This document shows positions 1 through 10,207 of a stretch of DNA of 64,000 nucleotides, piece after piece. The notes under the pieces are model-generated. The model saw only the letters and a program-made list of their open reading frames with translations, did no database searches and was not told the DNA's origin. How positions within the stretch are numbered: the stretch's first letter is position 1; each line of letters begins with the position of its first letter. A program made the position numbers and the translations under genes. Origin of the DNA: Nitzschia sp. DOCU1 (Eukaryota; Bacillariophyta; Bacillariophyceae; Bacillariales; Bacillariaceae); contig OX595989.1 of assembly GCA_951394045.1 (NCBI GenBank), forward strand, positions 62,001 through 126,000. The letters run 5' to 3'.

Positions 1-2101
1 ACGCCTCCCAATCGGCGGCCCGTTAGGGCTTCCTTTAGAACGCTTGGTGGTGGTGGATGGAAAGGTAGCTTAGAGCTCTCTTGCAGCAGCAGCACAGGGA
101 GTAAAAGTCGTTTTTCGTGTTCTTGAAGATGCAACCTTGCTGCTATCGGTAGTAGCTCTACTAGAGTAGAGAGATGTCGAAGCCGATCTTCGACCCGCCG
201 CCTGCTGATGGGGAGAGAAAATAGAGTTCAACATACAGCAACGATCATCCCCGACAATGCTGGGGTTTCTCGTTTTCATACGGCGGCACTGGTTCTATCC
301 TAGAGAGCACATCTCTGATAGTAGTTACTAGTAGCTAGCTACTTGTGGTATCATAGCTGCTGCTGCTGCGATTGGCGATGTTGACGGCGTTGTACTAACT
401 TCAACTTTCAGCTCTCCGGCACGGCATGTCCTCCTGCAGACCTAGCTAGTAGAACGTCTCAGAACAGTAACTTCTTTACCACCAGCCGACGATATTGCTC
501 CATTTGCTAATAGCTACTGATATTATAGGTCATGCAGACCTAGCGGTAGTAGGAACTATTGTAGTACCACCGCCGACGAAAGTATTATGCTCCTCGGATT
601 ATCCCATTACTGGTAGCAAAGATCCAATATCAAATCATCACAAGTTAGTAGTGATTAGTAGGTGCTGCGAGTGGCGATGATGAATGGCTCTAGAAGAAAA
701 ACAGTAACTTTTCACCACCAGCTGACAATATTGTCTTGCTCCATCATTTCCTTAGTATAGTAGAGACTTGAACAGGTGGTCAGTAGTAGTAGATGCAAGA
801 ATGAGCGCCGCCGGATCTTTGCATCATCGTCAGGACAATGGAGACACGGAGGACGACGGAGGACCCTCGTTGGAAAAGGAGAAGTGGTGGCATTGGCAAC
901 TAACTGAGAGAGGAGACGACGATGCACTAATGGCAACGGCAAAGCTTTCTGGAGGCACGTTGCACTCACTCCTTGACTAGCTTTACTGGAGAAACTTGTA
1001 GTAGCATCCGTAGTAGAGTTACCCCCAGAAGCCATTTGGTTGATTGTCGAGGCACTTCCCCTTGACCCACATCATTCCTGACGTTTTGGGTGCCGCCTCC
1101 TGCAGGCCAAGCACAGTTACCAACGCTGCATGATCGTTTTCTTTCTTCTTGTATTCTTGTTGTTATTGGGGGGTGGGGACCCCAATCGCGACGAATGATT
1201 ATTCTTCACATAATACTCGCCTCCAGCAGCAGACATGTGTCGTCGGGACGCCGATCAGGAGATGTCCATCTTCATAGCTCTAGCGATTACAGCCACAATC
1301 TTGTGTTGCTTCATTTCCGCAGAACCATTGGCCCCTCCTTTAGCTTCAATCGGTTCGTTTCAGAACGAAGAAGGACCTCCTGACGTTTGTTCTAAAAATT
1401 GGTTCCGGGCGGCTTTTACCGCCTTGAGCGCCCACATCGTCATCGTTTGTCGATGTTGGTTAATTGAGGAAGAACCGATCGAAGCGAAGAAGGACCCCTG
1501 ATTATATGCTTCGGCTGGCCTGTGCCCACATTTCCAGTCCCCAAACGTTCTTGGCCGCGACGACATTCGACTCTCTGACTTATGATCAAAGTGAAATTGA
1601 TCGACTCGTGAGCGCCTGAGCGCCTGAATAACTTTGATTGGTCTGGCAGACCCGATGCCGTTTCCTCAGACTCCAGTGGTAATATGCATCTCGCATAGTA
1701 AGCCCCCTTTTGGTGTCACCAAATTTTGCATCTTACTCTGGATGGGTCTCGTCGCCACGCGTTTGGGGCCTGATGTGCAGAGAAAAGGAAGCATCGTAGT
1801 GTGGTATGGCTTTGGGAATGCTGTCGACGCGAACCACCTAGAGCGCACTCCACGATTCTGCTCACTCTTTTCAGTACTTTCTACTCGTGTCAATGCTATG
1901 CATGCTTGTACGGATGATCGACGGAACCAATCTGCCTTCAATACCATTGGAACTGCACCGGCCCCGGAGTTTCTTTTACGATTCCAAAGCTATTTTGGTA
2001 CCCCTTTTGAATGTCAATGCAACCTGAACTGATTTGGGATTCCAGCAAAGCAAATTCTCCCGATCAACCATTCTGATGGGAAAATACATGTCTCGTATCA
2101 C
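1..2101. other. Gene-poor stretch, no gene recognised
   Basis: No reading frame here has recognisable domain content. A diverged direct repeat is visible: the block around 460-505 (aacagtaactt ... ccaccagc ... gatattg) recurs at 700-745, so a unit of about 240 bp was duplicated. A second short repeat, containing gaagaaggacc-cctga, occurs near 1360-1382 and 1478-1502. Both look like old local duplications in spacer DNA. A short 5' exon for the DUF6824 gene that follows could lie at the right end, but I cannot identify one. Confidence 0.5.
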
Positions 2102-2605
2102 GTGGCATTTATAGCTCGTCAAAAACGAGCCGAACACGAGCAAGAAAGACGTTCCAGCAGCAACAGAAACGGTGCTTCTTCTTCGGGCTCGGTCGTCTCA
2201 TCATCACCCTCGTTCATCGAAACCCCTGGTCCTCTGGACGTTTTGCTTGGGCGAGGTCAACACGGGACCAAATCTGGTGCCAATTTAATGCTTCGGAAGC
2301 TCATTGCTGATAACCATTCTGCGTACTTCAAAGGCTCCTCAAATTTTCGAACTTTTCTGGCGCGAATGATATGGACACAAATGCGAGAGATGGGATGCCG
2401 CTTCTTGGCGCCCGGCGGCGTGGTGGTAATCCGATCTGAAGAAGAGAAAGAGCCAGCACAACCGCGTAATCGACAAGCCCATGTTTGGGTTGAAGTGGAT
2501 GAATCGGCAGCGATTGATAGAATCGGCCACGGCTTTCGAAATCTTCGACAAAAAACAAGCCAACAGAGGATAAAATTTGGAGTCGGAGAAATCGCCGGCT
2601 ACTAG
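2102..2605 (+). CDS. DUF6824-domain protein, 5' end not resolved
   Basis: About 167 codons are open and end in TAG. After a Ser/Asn-rich leader, the segment GPLDVLLGRG starts a domain I recognise as DUF6824, a family greatly expanded in diatoms. The usual order is kept: DVLLGRG, then a conserved LIADNHSAY-like helix, a FLARMI-like helix, GCRFL, WVEVDESAA, and a C-terminal IGHGFRNLR helix. An insert of roughly 25 residues separates GCRFL from WVEVDE. The frame opens after a TGA at 2030 and has no ATG before the domain; 2102 is a GTG. A real gene therefore needs an upstream exon, or this is a truncated copy. The biochemical function of DUF6824 is not known to me. The family call is fairly secure; the gene start is not. 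Confidence 0.7.
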   Translation: MAFIARQKRAEHEQERRSSSNRNGASSSGSVVSSSPSFIETPGPLDVLLGRGQHGTKSGANLMLRKLIADNHSAYFKGSSNFRTFLARMIWTQMREMGCRFLAPGGVVVIRSEEEKEPAQPRNRQAHVWVEVDESAAIDRIGHGFRNLRQKTSQQRIKFGVGEIAGY

Positions 2606-3541
2606 TATAATGATGGACTGGTAGCATCTCAGTTTTCTTGTACCCTAGATCGTGTTTCAAAGCGATCATTCTTGCTCAAACCGACAACAGCATCTTGCGG
2701 ATGCCACCAGTTGTGGAGACGCATGGCACACTTGGATGGTTAGGATGCCGACAAGAAATGAAGCGTGCAACCAACACGTGCACTTTAATGCAGTAAAACC
2801 GGATTGGAACAAGTAGTCGAACGGCCCAAGTTCATTTATGTTAAATAGCAATAGTCCGTCTATTATTGCCCAAAGGGGGTTTGGATGACGCACAGGGTTC
2901 CGACCATGTGGTGATGTGGTGCAATGCACACAGGGCAACGTGGTAATACGTAACCCACATCACTACCGGGTAATAGCCAATCGTAGTCCGAGCTGCTGCG
3001 TCATCTGTCGCTGCTACCTTGTAGCAGTTTGAAATTATAGTTTTGCGTTCTGTTAGATTTAATCGCGACCTTTAATCGCGACGACGGGGCAAGTAGGAGT
3101 TATGGTGGTAGTATCATAATGGCGAGTAGCGGCGGCTTGTTGCCACACTTCTTCTTGTTGTTCTTGTTGTGGACGACTGATAATCTATGGAGCACTGGTT
3201 GTTGCTGTCGTGGTACTACTACTCCTAGCACAGATCGTCCTTAACAACCAAAGGCGAAGACGCCGAAAGCAACAAGTTCACGTATTCCAAAATAGACAAG
3301 TCTCATAGTAAGAAGACCTCTATAGAGAAACTCTATATTTCTATATGTTCTATGACAATCACGCAATATGCAAAGCGGGTGGTGGGGTGCTGGTGGTTAA
3401 CAAAATGCAAGAAGGATGATGCGGTTCGATGCTGAGTATGCTGGTGCTTGATTCGGCCGCCAAAAAGAAAGAATACAGGTAGGAGCGTAAAAACCTTCGT
3501 GGCTTTCAAAGTCGAAGGATGTCATCTTCGAGCCTGTAGCA
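2606..3541. other. Intergenic spacer
   Basis: I see no gene, RNA or repeat I can support here. The flanking genes end at 2605 (plus) and 3542 (minus), so this is the shared 3' region of a convergent pair. Confidence 0.5.
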
Positions 3542-4021
3542 CTACGCTGATCGCGCCGCATTTTGGTGTTTAGTTGACTTGTTGTTGTTGCCGAGCTTGA
3601 GGACACCCTTGACTACGTTCATTGGAAGCCTTCCGGTTGTTTGCCAAAGGTTGATCATTCGCTCATTAAACAGACCGTTGCTGCTGACTTCTTCCTTCAG
3701 AGATTCGGTACGTTGCTTTTGTGCTGCTTCGGCGCGAAGAGTAGCACTTTCAATATCGGTCTTTGTATATCCCAAACCTTTCAACATCCTTGCACGTTCA
3801 GAGGCGGAAAGCACGAACGACTTGCGGTCTAGGCGCCGTTGACTGTCCCGCATATACTCATATAATTGAACATCACGCTTTTGACGATCCAAAAGCTCCC
3901 ATCCGATTTCGATCGGAGCTCCTCCGCTTACCGCAGGATTCTCGCCCAGGATGATAGGAAACTCCAAGATATCAACCTCTCCGAACGATACCGATTTAGT
4001 TGTTGCACGGCGTACTGGCAT
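3542..4021 (-). CDS. Small diatom-family protein with VSFGEV ... LGENP ... GWE motif
   Basis: An intact 159-aa frame with an ATG start. After a short basic N-terminus comes the motif KSVSFGEVDILEF, then LGENPAVSGG and IEIGWELL. A charged helical region follows, with RDSQRRLDRKSF, then SERARMLKGLGYTKTDIESATLRAE. The same order of elements (V-x-F, LG-x-x-P, GWE, then a helix ending in TLR) is seen in the 201-aa gene at 27586-28191, so the two are distant members of one family. Proteins with this signature are common in diatoms and uncharacterised. There is no signal peptide or membrane segment. A basic, helical, probably intracellular protein is the most that can be said. Confidence 0.7.
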   Translation of the reverse strand: MPVRRATTKSVSFGEVDILEFPIILGENPAVSGGAPIEIGWELLDRQKRDVQLYEYMRDSQRRLDRKSFVLSASERARMLKGLGYTKTDIESATLRAEAAQKQRTESLKEEVSSNGLFNERMINLWQTTGRLPMNVVKGVLKLGNNNKSTKHQNAARSA

Positions 4022-4354
4022 GTTGCTTGCTTTTTGCTATTAGCGTTTTGATTGCGATGGATCGATGATTTATGTGCCTGAATTAATGGATACAGATGTC
4101 AAATGGTTCCTCGAAAGTGATGTGATGTTTGATGTGAGAGAACCAGGCATCCGGGGACGAATTTTGGTCCTTTCCGATTTTACCTTTTCCTGTTTCTCGA
4201 GAGAGGAAAGGCCCTGCTCGTTTTCGTTCTCAATGGATTCAAGTGGCTTATTTCGGTCCATTTGTCATTATTTAACGATGGAGGAGAGGCGGGAGCAATG
4301 GGCTTATTTAAAAGCTTTGACGAACACCAGTAATACCGGTAGTTCTGGGGGCTA
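4022..4354. other. Upstream spacer of the minus-strand gene
   Basis: About 330 bp with no supported gene. It contains one TACCGGTA octamer at 4334-4341, a palindrome that recurs in host spacers of this window. Confidence 0.4.
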
Positions 4355-4860
4355 TCAATGAACTTCTTCGATCCAGTGCATGACCATCACATTTTGCACG
4401 ACCCGACTACTTGAGTTGTCCCGCTTCAGCTCAGGCTTACGTCTTGGGCCGAGGACAGGAATAGGAGGCCCTTCTTCGTCCAGCTTCCACCGAACAATCA
4501 TCATGGCATAGCTCGGTGCAACGTCAGGAAGACTCCTCGTCGAGAGCAAGAATTTCGAGGTGCCATCGGCATGATGCTGCTCAGCAGACTTGCTGCGATG
4601 AATAACCGTGTTAGCAATGACCTTCTTTGGCCCAATGACCATTACTTGTGTGAACGGAGGGTACCTCTGATACCGGAAAAGCATGCCTGAACTTCAAGCA
4701 GGCAATCAGGCAACCTCGGAGAGAAGTGGTGGTCCCCCGGAATTTCCTTCTTGCAACTTCTCACGAGGATGCTGTGGCACAATAATGACTCGAGGGAAAA
4801 TGAAGAACTTCAACACGTTGCCACTGAGGTTCTTTCGAAGCATGTTTGGCGTTACTTTCA
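4355..4860 (-). pseudogene. Unidentified gene remnant on the minus strand
   Basis: The minus strand has two adjacent open segments in different frames. The upstream one (about 4690-4860) reads smoothly through NMLRKNLSGNVLKFF, FPRVIIVPQHPREKL and GNSGGPPLLSEV before a stop. The downstream one (4355-4684, 109 codons) contains VMVIGPKKVIANTVIHRSKS, FLLSTRSLPD and MMIVRWKLDEEGPPIPVLG. The composition looks like real protein, not chance ORFs, but the two pieces do not connect without a frameshift or an intron I cannot locate. I do not recognise the family. It may be a decayed gene or the last exons of one. Confidence 0.35.
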
Positions 4861-5039
4861 CTTGTTCGGATCTCAAACGATTTAGGACCTTCTGGTTTGT
4901 AGATCTTCAGTCTACGACCAGAGCACCACTTCATTCAATTTGTTCTACTACCCCAGCAGCTGTACCGATATAGCCCGAAGGACTGCTAGTAGTACATTCG
5001 AACTCTTGCAACAACGATCTTTTTGCTTCACTTGTTGCG

Positions 5040-6040
5040 TTTTTATCCAGGAAGCTACCAAGCCCCACTGCTACGTCAAAGCAGTTCAATCCACAGCTGT
5101 TCTGCCCGAAAGGGAGCTCCCTTTATCAACGCACAGGATGGAGATCCGCCTGGAGACAAGAACAACAATCCACTTCACTCGATGACATATTGCCGATTCC
5201 AACAATCCCCTCCCGCCCAAGTGAACAGCAGAACAAACTGTCGCCATGCGCTTTTGTTCTTGGCACGGCGCATGCTTTGGAGTAGTTGCAGTACTAATCA
5301 GCGCCTGCTGCACACGGTACCAAATAGACTCTTCTAAACCGCCACTAGTATGAGCAATTGCAAAATGCGACTCCGACAGTATTGTGTTAGTTGCAACTTG
5401 TCTAGTGTCGACGCATGTGGAACAACACTCGACCATACGAAAGCAAGAACTTCTTGTTGGTTGTGTTGGCACATAGATGTCAAGAACAAGATTCCATACT
5501 GGCCTTGGGGCAATGTTATTGGAGCTGCAAAGTGCAACGACCATTCGTCCCACAGCGGCCCCAGACTTGATACCGTGGGCAATCCCACCACCACGATTTG
5601 GCACAACCAAGATCGTACTCCCATTGTTGTGGCTTTCCGGACTCGTAGTTTGGCCATTAAGGCCTCTGCCCAACTCAAAAAGTTACATTGCCATTAAACT
5701 CCCCCAAAGCCTCCAAAGACCTGAATACTTCGCGTGGTGTGTCCGTCCTTTTGTTAGTGTATTGACGAGAAAAGTCAAACCTGTCATGAGCCACTAGCTG
5801 CTGGACTGCTGCACTCGTGTTCGATCAGTATAGCGTTGTACACGAGAAGGTTCTGTGGAGCAGATTCTGCTGCCTCCTCGGGGATCATTCGATTCGCTCG
5901 CATCGTCGTCATAAATATCACGCTTGCTACACCCGCCGTAGAGGCCTTATAATCCTGTGCCGATGTCTCTGAGCTTTTGGGGGTGCTATCGTCACCACGA
6001 AACGAAGAAAAGTGTCCCACGTTACAACGACGCTGAAGTA
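5040..6040 (-). pseudogene. Decayed fragment of the RING/GAF gene family (copy A)
   Basis: The minus strand between about 5455 and 6040 is a degraded relative of the intact gene at 12916-15774, matching roughly its 13740-14670 region. Recognisable pieces are FRGDDSTPKSSETSAQDYKA, the start of the GAF-like domain, VVALCSSNNI, and PRPVWNLVLDI. Many indels break the frame, and an internal segment between the linker and the GAF core is missing. Just beside it, 5040-5135 matches the spacer repeat at 10445-10550 and 32560-32665 (agcccca ... ctacgtcaaag ... gagatccgcc). The same spacer block therefore lies beside the same gene in all three copies, in the same orientation, so this is a third, internally deleted copy of the segmental duplication. 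It is non-functional. Confidence 0.7.
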
Positions 6041-6189
6041 GCCCATACCCGACGATCAAGGCGATAAGTTGGTTCTTGGTTGCGGCCCTTGTGGCTGTTA
6101 ACCAGAGATAGAAGCTTAAATTGGCGCGCTAAATCTTCCACTCAAGGAAGAATCGAAGAATCTGATCAACAATTCTTTTGAGTGCAGCT

Positions 6190-6853
6190 CGTTGATCAGC
6201 GAGATGCCAAGAAGCTCAACGCCTAGCTCGAAGCCTAGCCTGCAGCCCATCGAGATACCAAGCTCAAATACTAGCTTAAAGCCCAGCTTGCCACCCACCA
6301 GCTGGCAGCAACCTAGCTCGAAGCCTAGCTTGCAGCCAACCAGAACGAAGATGCGCAGCACACATCCACGTCGCAGCCCGGTTTGTTTCCCACCGCCTCT
6401 TTTGTCGATTGCAATGGTGATATCGTGCTGTAGAAGCAACCATCGCTTTCCACAAGATCGTCGCCAGGAGCACGGGCTGCGAACTGGCTTTGGTGATAAA
6501 TATGTACATGATGTATGACTGGATCGACGGCGCGGGCTCCGTGATCGAGGGTAGTGTTAGCACCTCACAAAATGGAAGAGTCCTCTTGGACGGAGAATGG
6601 GTCAATCTTCAGCCGTCGTTCGCTCTCTGCAGCAGGTCGACAACAGTGGTCTTGCACCCCAGATTCCCAAGGTTGTCCTGCGTCGTCGGCCGAAGAAGTC
6701 AACACAGGGTGCGACTTCTTTAAATACACCGGCGATGAATGCTGCAAACATGATCCCAGCTATCCCAACCAGCTAGCTTGTTCCTGGCGTGAAGAGGCCA
6801 CTGTCGCCATCTTCAAAGGAGCATGTAATGGCGGGCCTGTCTATTGCTTCTGA
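6190..6853 (+). pseudogene. Remnant of a secreted/surface protein with PSSKPSLQP stalk and Cys-rich end
   Basis: One frame (6192-6518) contains the low-complexity sequence SSKPSLQP, SLKPSLPP and SSKPSLQPT, a stalk type common in diatom cell-surface proteins. A second frame (to 6853) encodes a Cys-rich tail with WSCTPDSQGC, NTGCDFFKYTGDECCKHD, LACSW, GACNGGPVYCF and a stop. The two parts are in different frames and neither has a signal peptide. It is either a broken gene or two exons of a larger one whose start I cannot find. Confidence 0.4.
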
Positions 6854-8004
6854 TAGCTAGACGAAAGTAGTAAGTCGTCCTTGTACGATAATCTTGCTGC
6901 TGTTGCCGAAAGAATGCCATATTGAAAGCTCGAATGAGTCAATCGCATTGAGATCCGACTCCTGGCGGCGTCCAGACCCTCAGAGGGCGTTCCGTTCGCG
7001 AAGAACTCCATTGAGTCGAAAAAGGCCCAAAGCGAAATGACTTTTACATCCTACGAAATCAGCGATTTTCGACCCCCCACCAAAAAACGACCATGACACC
7101 ATTTTGGAAGCAAGCCTGTGACAGCCCTTATTGCTTTCAGGCTCTGATTCGTTGCCCCCCGGGTGCTTTGAAGCCTCCCTGAACAGACTTGAGCGAATGG
7201 CATCGTCTAAATCCTCCTACAGCAGTTGCTCTCGCTTCGTGAAATTTACGATTTGTCGATTTCAGGACCTCCTAAATCGAGCCCGAAAAGAGCCCTAAAA
7301 TCGGACCTTTTCTGGGTTTGCTCGACTCACAGACCGTCTAGCTACAATGACCGGGTGCTCTCATAAACTTTGGCTCACGGGCGTATTGTGGTTGTAATTG
7401 TAGGCGTTGTAGTCGCCGATAAGCCTTCCCACACCTACGGTCAAATTGGCGCGTTTTGGGGGTTAATCGGGCCATGAACCGACTCCTTCTTTTGGAAGTT
7501 TCTTTGACTTCCGCTATCTTGGTGACTTGCCAAGCATAGATTCATCATGCTGGTAATTTCTGAAAAATTACTGGGGTGAAAGGAGTCGAGAATACGAGAT
7601 GCGAAAGTCTCGCGTATCTTCTCGTGTTACCGGAACTACTACCTGGGACTTGGACAAGCGGTGGTTCGTCCCCGATGATGAATAAGACTCTTACCCGTGT
7701 CCTGAAGTCAAAGATCAAGCTCCCAACAAACTGCCCGATTCCGACTTGCTGAGCTTCCGGTCTCAAACTACCTAGTAGGCGACAACAGCAAGGGCAAGGG
7801 CAATATTTCCTCACACCAGCGCTGGTACTCTACCGGGATAATTTTAGCTGGGCAGGTCGACCACGTGCGGAGACATTATTTCTTTCGCCGCCATTACTGC
7901 TCCATTGTTATTTGTGGGTTGAATTGTGGTCATTTTCCGCCTCGGAAAAGCGAGTTGCTGTTACATTCTCGTTTGGTGACCTGTATCCGAAGCGGAAAGT
8001 CTGA
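6854..8004. other. Spacer without recognised genes
   Basis: Short open frames occur on both strands but none has a conserved pattern. No RNA gene or repeat array is apparent. Confidence 0.45.
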
Positions 8005-9070
8005 AGATGCCGACCCGACCGAGGAGTTCCAGAAGATCGACGCTATGCTCCCTGCGAAGATGGGACAGACTCCCCGTGAGCGAGCCAAAGAGATTGAGTC
8101 TCAACTCAACTGGATCCGAAATAAGGGTGTTGTATCCACCGATGACGAGGCTGACGTTCCTCCGATGTCGAAGATTGGAGCCATCCCTGGCTCACGTCGC
8201 AGCCCCGCGGATAGGCAGAAGGGCGTTGACAATGTTTTGACATGGTTGCGGGGCGGCCGAAACTAGTCAGACGATCCTACTGATGAGTTCAAGAAGATCG
8301 ACCAGATGATGCCCACCAAGAAGGGGCAGGCCCTTCCTGACCGTGCCCTTGACATTGAAGCTGCTTTGGGCTGGTGCGCAACAAGGGCGTATCTCCATTT
8401 GATGAGAATGCTCCAACCTTCGAGAAGGTCGGCACTAATCCAGTTTCCAGGCGCTCGCCTGAAGACCGCCAGAAGCACGTCGATAATGTCATGTCTTCGA
8501 CTCGAAGGATATAACCGGCGACTTCAAGAAGGTCGACCAGTTGCTTCCACCCAAGAAGAATCAATCTCCCGAAGACCGTGCTGGCGCCCTTGACTGGATG
8601 CGCAACAACGGCGTGTCTCCTTACGACAAGCCTTTGCCTACTGCCTTCCAAAAGGCCGCTTCGTTAGCATTGTCCCGACGAAGCCCCGAGGATCGCCAGA
8701 AGGATGTTGATAATTTCGACACTTGGATCAGGAATGGCATGAAGCCTTGCGACTACCCTAAAGGTGAGTTCAAGAAGATCGACCAGATACTCCCTAAGAA
8801 GAAGGGCCAAAAGCCAGAGGATCGCGCACGGGAGAGCGAGGGAGCTTTGGATTGGTGCCGCAAAATGGCGTTAAACCTTCTGGGGACGAAGGTGACGTCC
8901 CGGGCATGAAGCAGATTGGGTCTGTGCCGGTCTCCCGTCGCTCCCCTGAGGACCGAAAGAGGGGCGTTGATACTAGTGCCATGGCGTGGCTGCGCAACGG
9001 CAAGCCTGACTCGGAGGATGTAACAGGAGACTTCAAGAAGGTTGATCAAATGCGAGAGAGGCCAGCCCAT
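8005..9070 (+). pseudogene. Broken tandem-repeat protein (EFKKIDQ-LP-KKGQ / SRRSPEDRQK repeats)
   Basis: Five copies of a repeat starting EFKKIDQ (or a near variant) are found at about 8021, 8282, 8517, 8763 and 9026, spaced 235-263 bp. Each full unit reads: EFKKIDQ, LPxKKGQ, a basic helix ending LDWxRNNGV, then SRRSPEDRQKxVDN and TWxRNGxxxxD. Units 1-2 share a frame (261 bp = 87 codons), but a TAG interrupts at about 8265. Later spacings are not multiples of three, so the frame shifts several times. No long product can be made. Repeat proteins of this style occur in diatoms without known function. If the indels are sequencing errors, this would be one intact repeat protein. Confidence 0.6.
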
Positions 9071-9339
9071 GGTTTTCGTTGAGGGCGGCAAGGTTTGGCG
9101 ACCGATGACCTGCTCCGTCCCCGCGGTTTTCGGGGCACGCGGCCGCACCGCAAGCGATTTCGTCCGCGGATGATTCGGTTTTGGACTTCATTCCCCGAAA
9201 CAAGCGGTTGGATCCGACAATGGTATGAACAAAAGCCAGTGGGGAAGAGAGGAACAATAGGGCTTCGACGATAGCCCTAGCTGCTGCTGGTTCTGCATTC
9301 CAAGCCCCCTTGTTGCTGAAACTGCAGCCGGGTTGTGGT

Positions 9340-9963
9340 ACGGTTTGGTTTGTATGTCTGTTTTGATGCTGGGACCATTTCAATCGATGTTCAAGATACG
9401 GGCGCAGGCATGTCGCATTACAAGAACTCGTGACGTATTCTGGGTGGGCATTCAATTCAACGTTAATATACTGCAAGCTGGACAAGGAACAGGGCTTGGG
9501 CTGGTCATTTCCAAAGGAGTCGTCGAGCATCACCATGGAAGCTGCATCGCTGCATCCGAAGGCATTGGAAAGGGAACTACCTTTACCGTGCCCCTTCCCT
9601 TACAGCATGCTCTGATGGCAGACGATACTGACAAGAAACACGAACACTGTCCAGAAAGTTTGGTTTGTAGCGAAGCGCCTGCAGATGCGTCCGGGGGTCC
9701 GCCGTCGTCCAGCTTGAAAGTTCTCGTGGCGGTCGGCATTTGTCGGATAGCAAGCTCATGGCTCGACTTTTCGCTAATTCGGGGCACGAATACTCGACTC
9801 TTTACTAATTCGGGGCACGAATACACGCAAGCATTGAATGGGGAAATCGCATTGGCTATGGTGGTGGTTGACATCTGACGTCGTACCAAACAAATCCTAG
9901 CCGCTGGATCGGATGCTTACTGTGTTGGCGTCGCAGGTATGGTATTACCAGAAGATCTTTGAC
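9340..9963 (+). pseudogene. Decayed hybrid histidine kinase / response-regulator fragment
   Basis: Pieces of an HATPase_c domain lie in several frames: TISIDVQDTGAGM (G1 box, about 9380-9417), then GQGTGLGLVISKGVVEHH (G2 box, about 9481-9534) and GIGKGTTFTVPLPL. After a linker, receiver-domain pieces appear: LKVLVAV where a VLVVDD-type acidic start would be expected, then NSGHEYTQALNGEIALAMV, and in another frame ILAAGSDAY ... MVLPEDL near 9893-9960. Two near-identical copies of an attcggggcacgaatac block (9777-9823) show a local duplication inside the receiver. The acidic pocket and the conserved lysine region are not intact. Clearly a pseudogene of a two-component sensor. Confidence 0.7.
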
Positions 9964-10207
9964 ATATCACATCTTCCTGCCCGTGGCCTTTGGGCATTTG
10001 ATTGAAGTTTCCGCCCGAGTGGTTGCGATCCAAAGTACGACGACGAAGCAAACAAGCTGAACCTGACGACCAAGCAGAGAGAGTTATCATCATCAATTCA
10101 AACGGAAGAGTGCGGAACCTTCGTTTGATAACGAAGACATGAGGCGTGAAAAGGTAGCGTCGCCACGAACCGATTTGTAATAGTACTAGGACTAGAACGT
10201 TTTTATT

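Noticed and set aside
1634..2032. 132-aa plus-strand ORF upstream of the DUF6824 exon
   Set aside because: No family pattern and a different frame; no credible splice to the downstream exon found.
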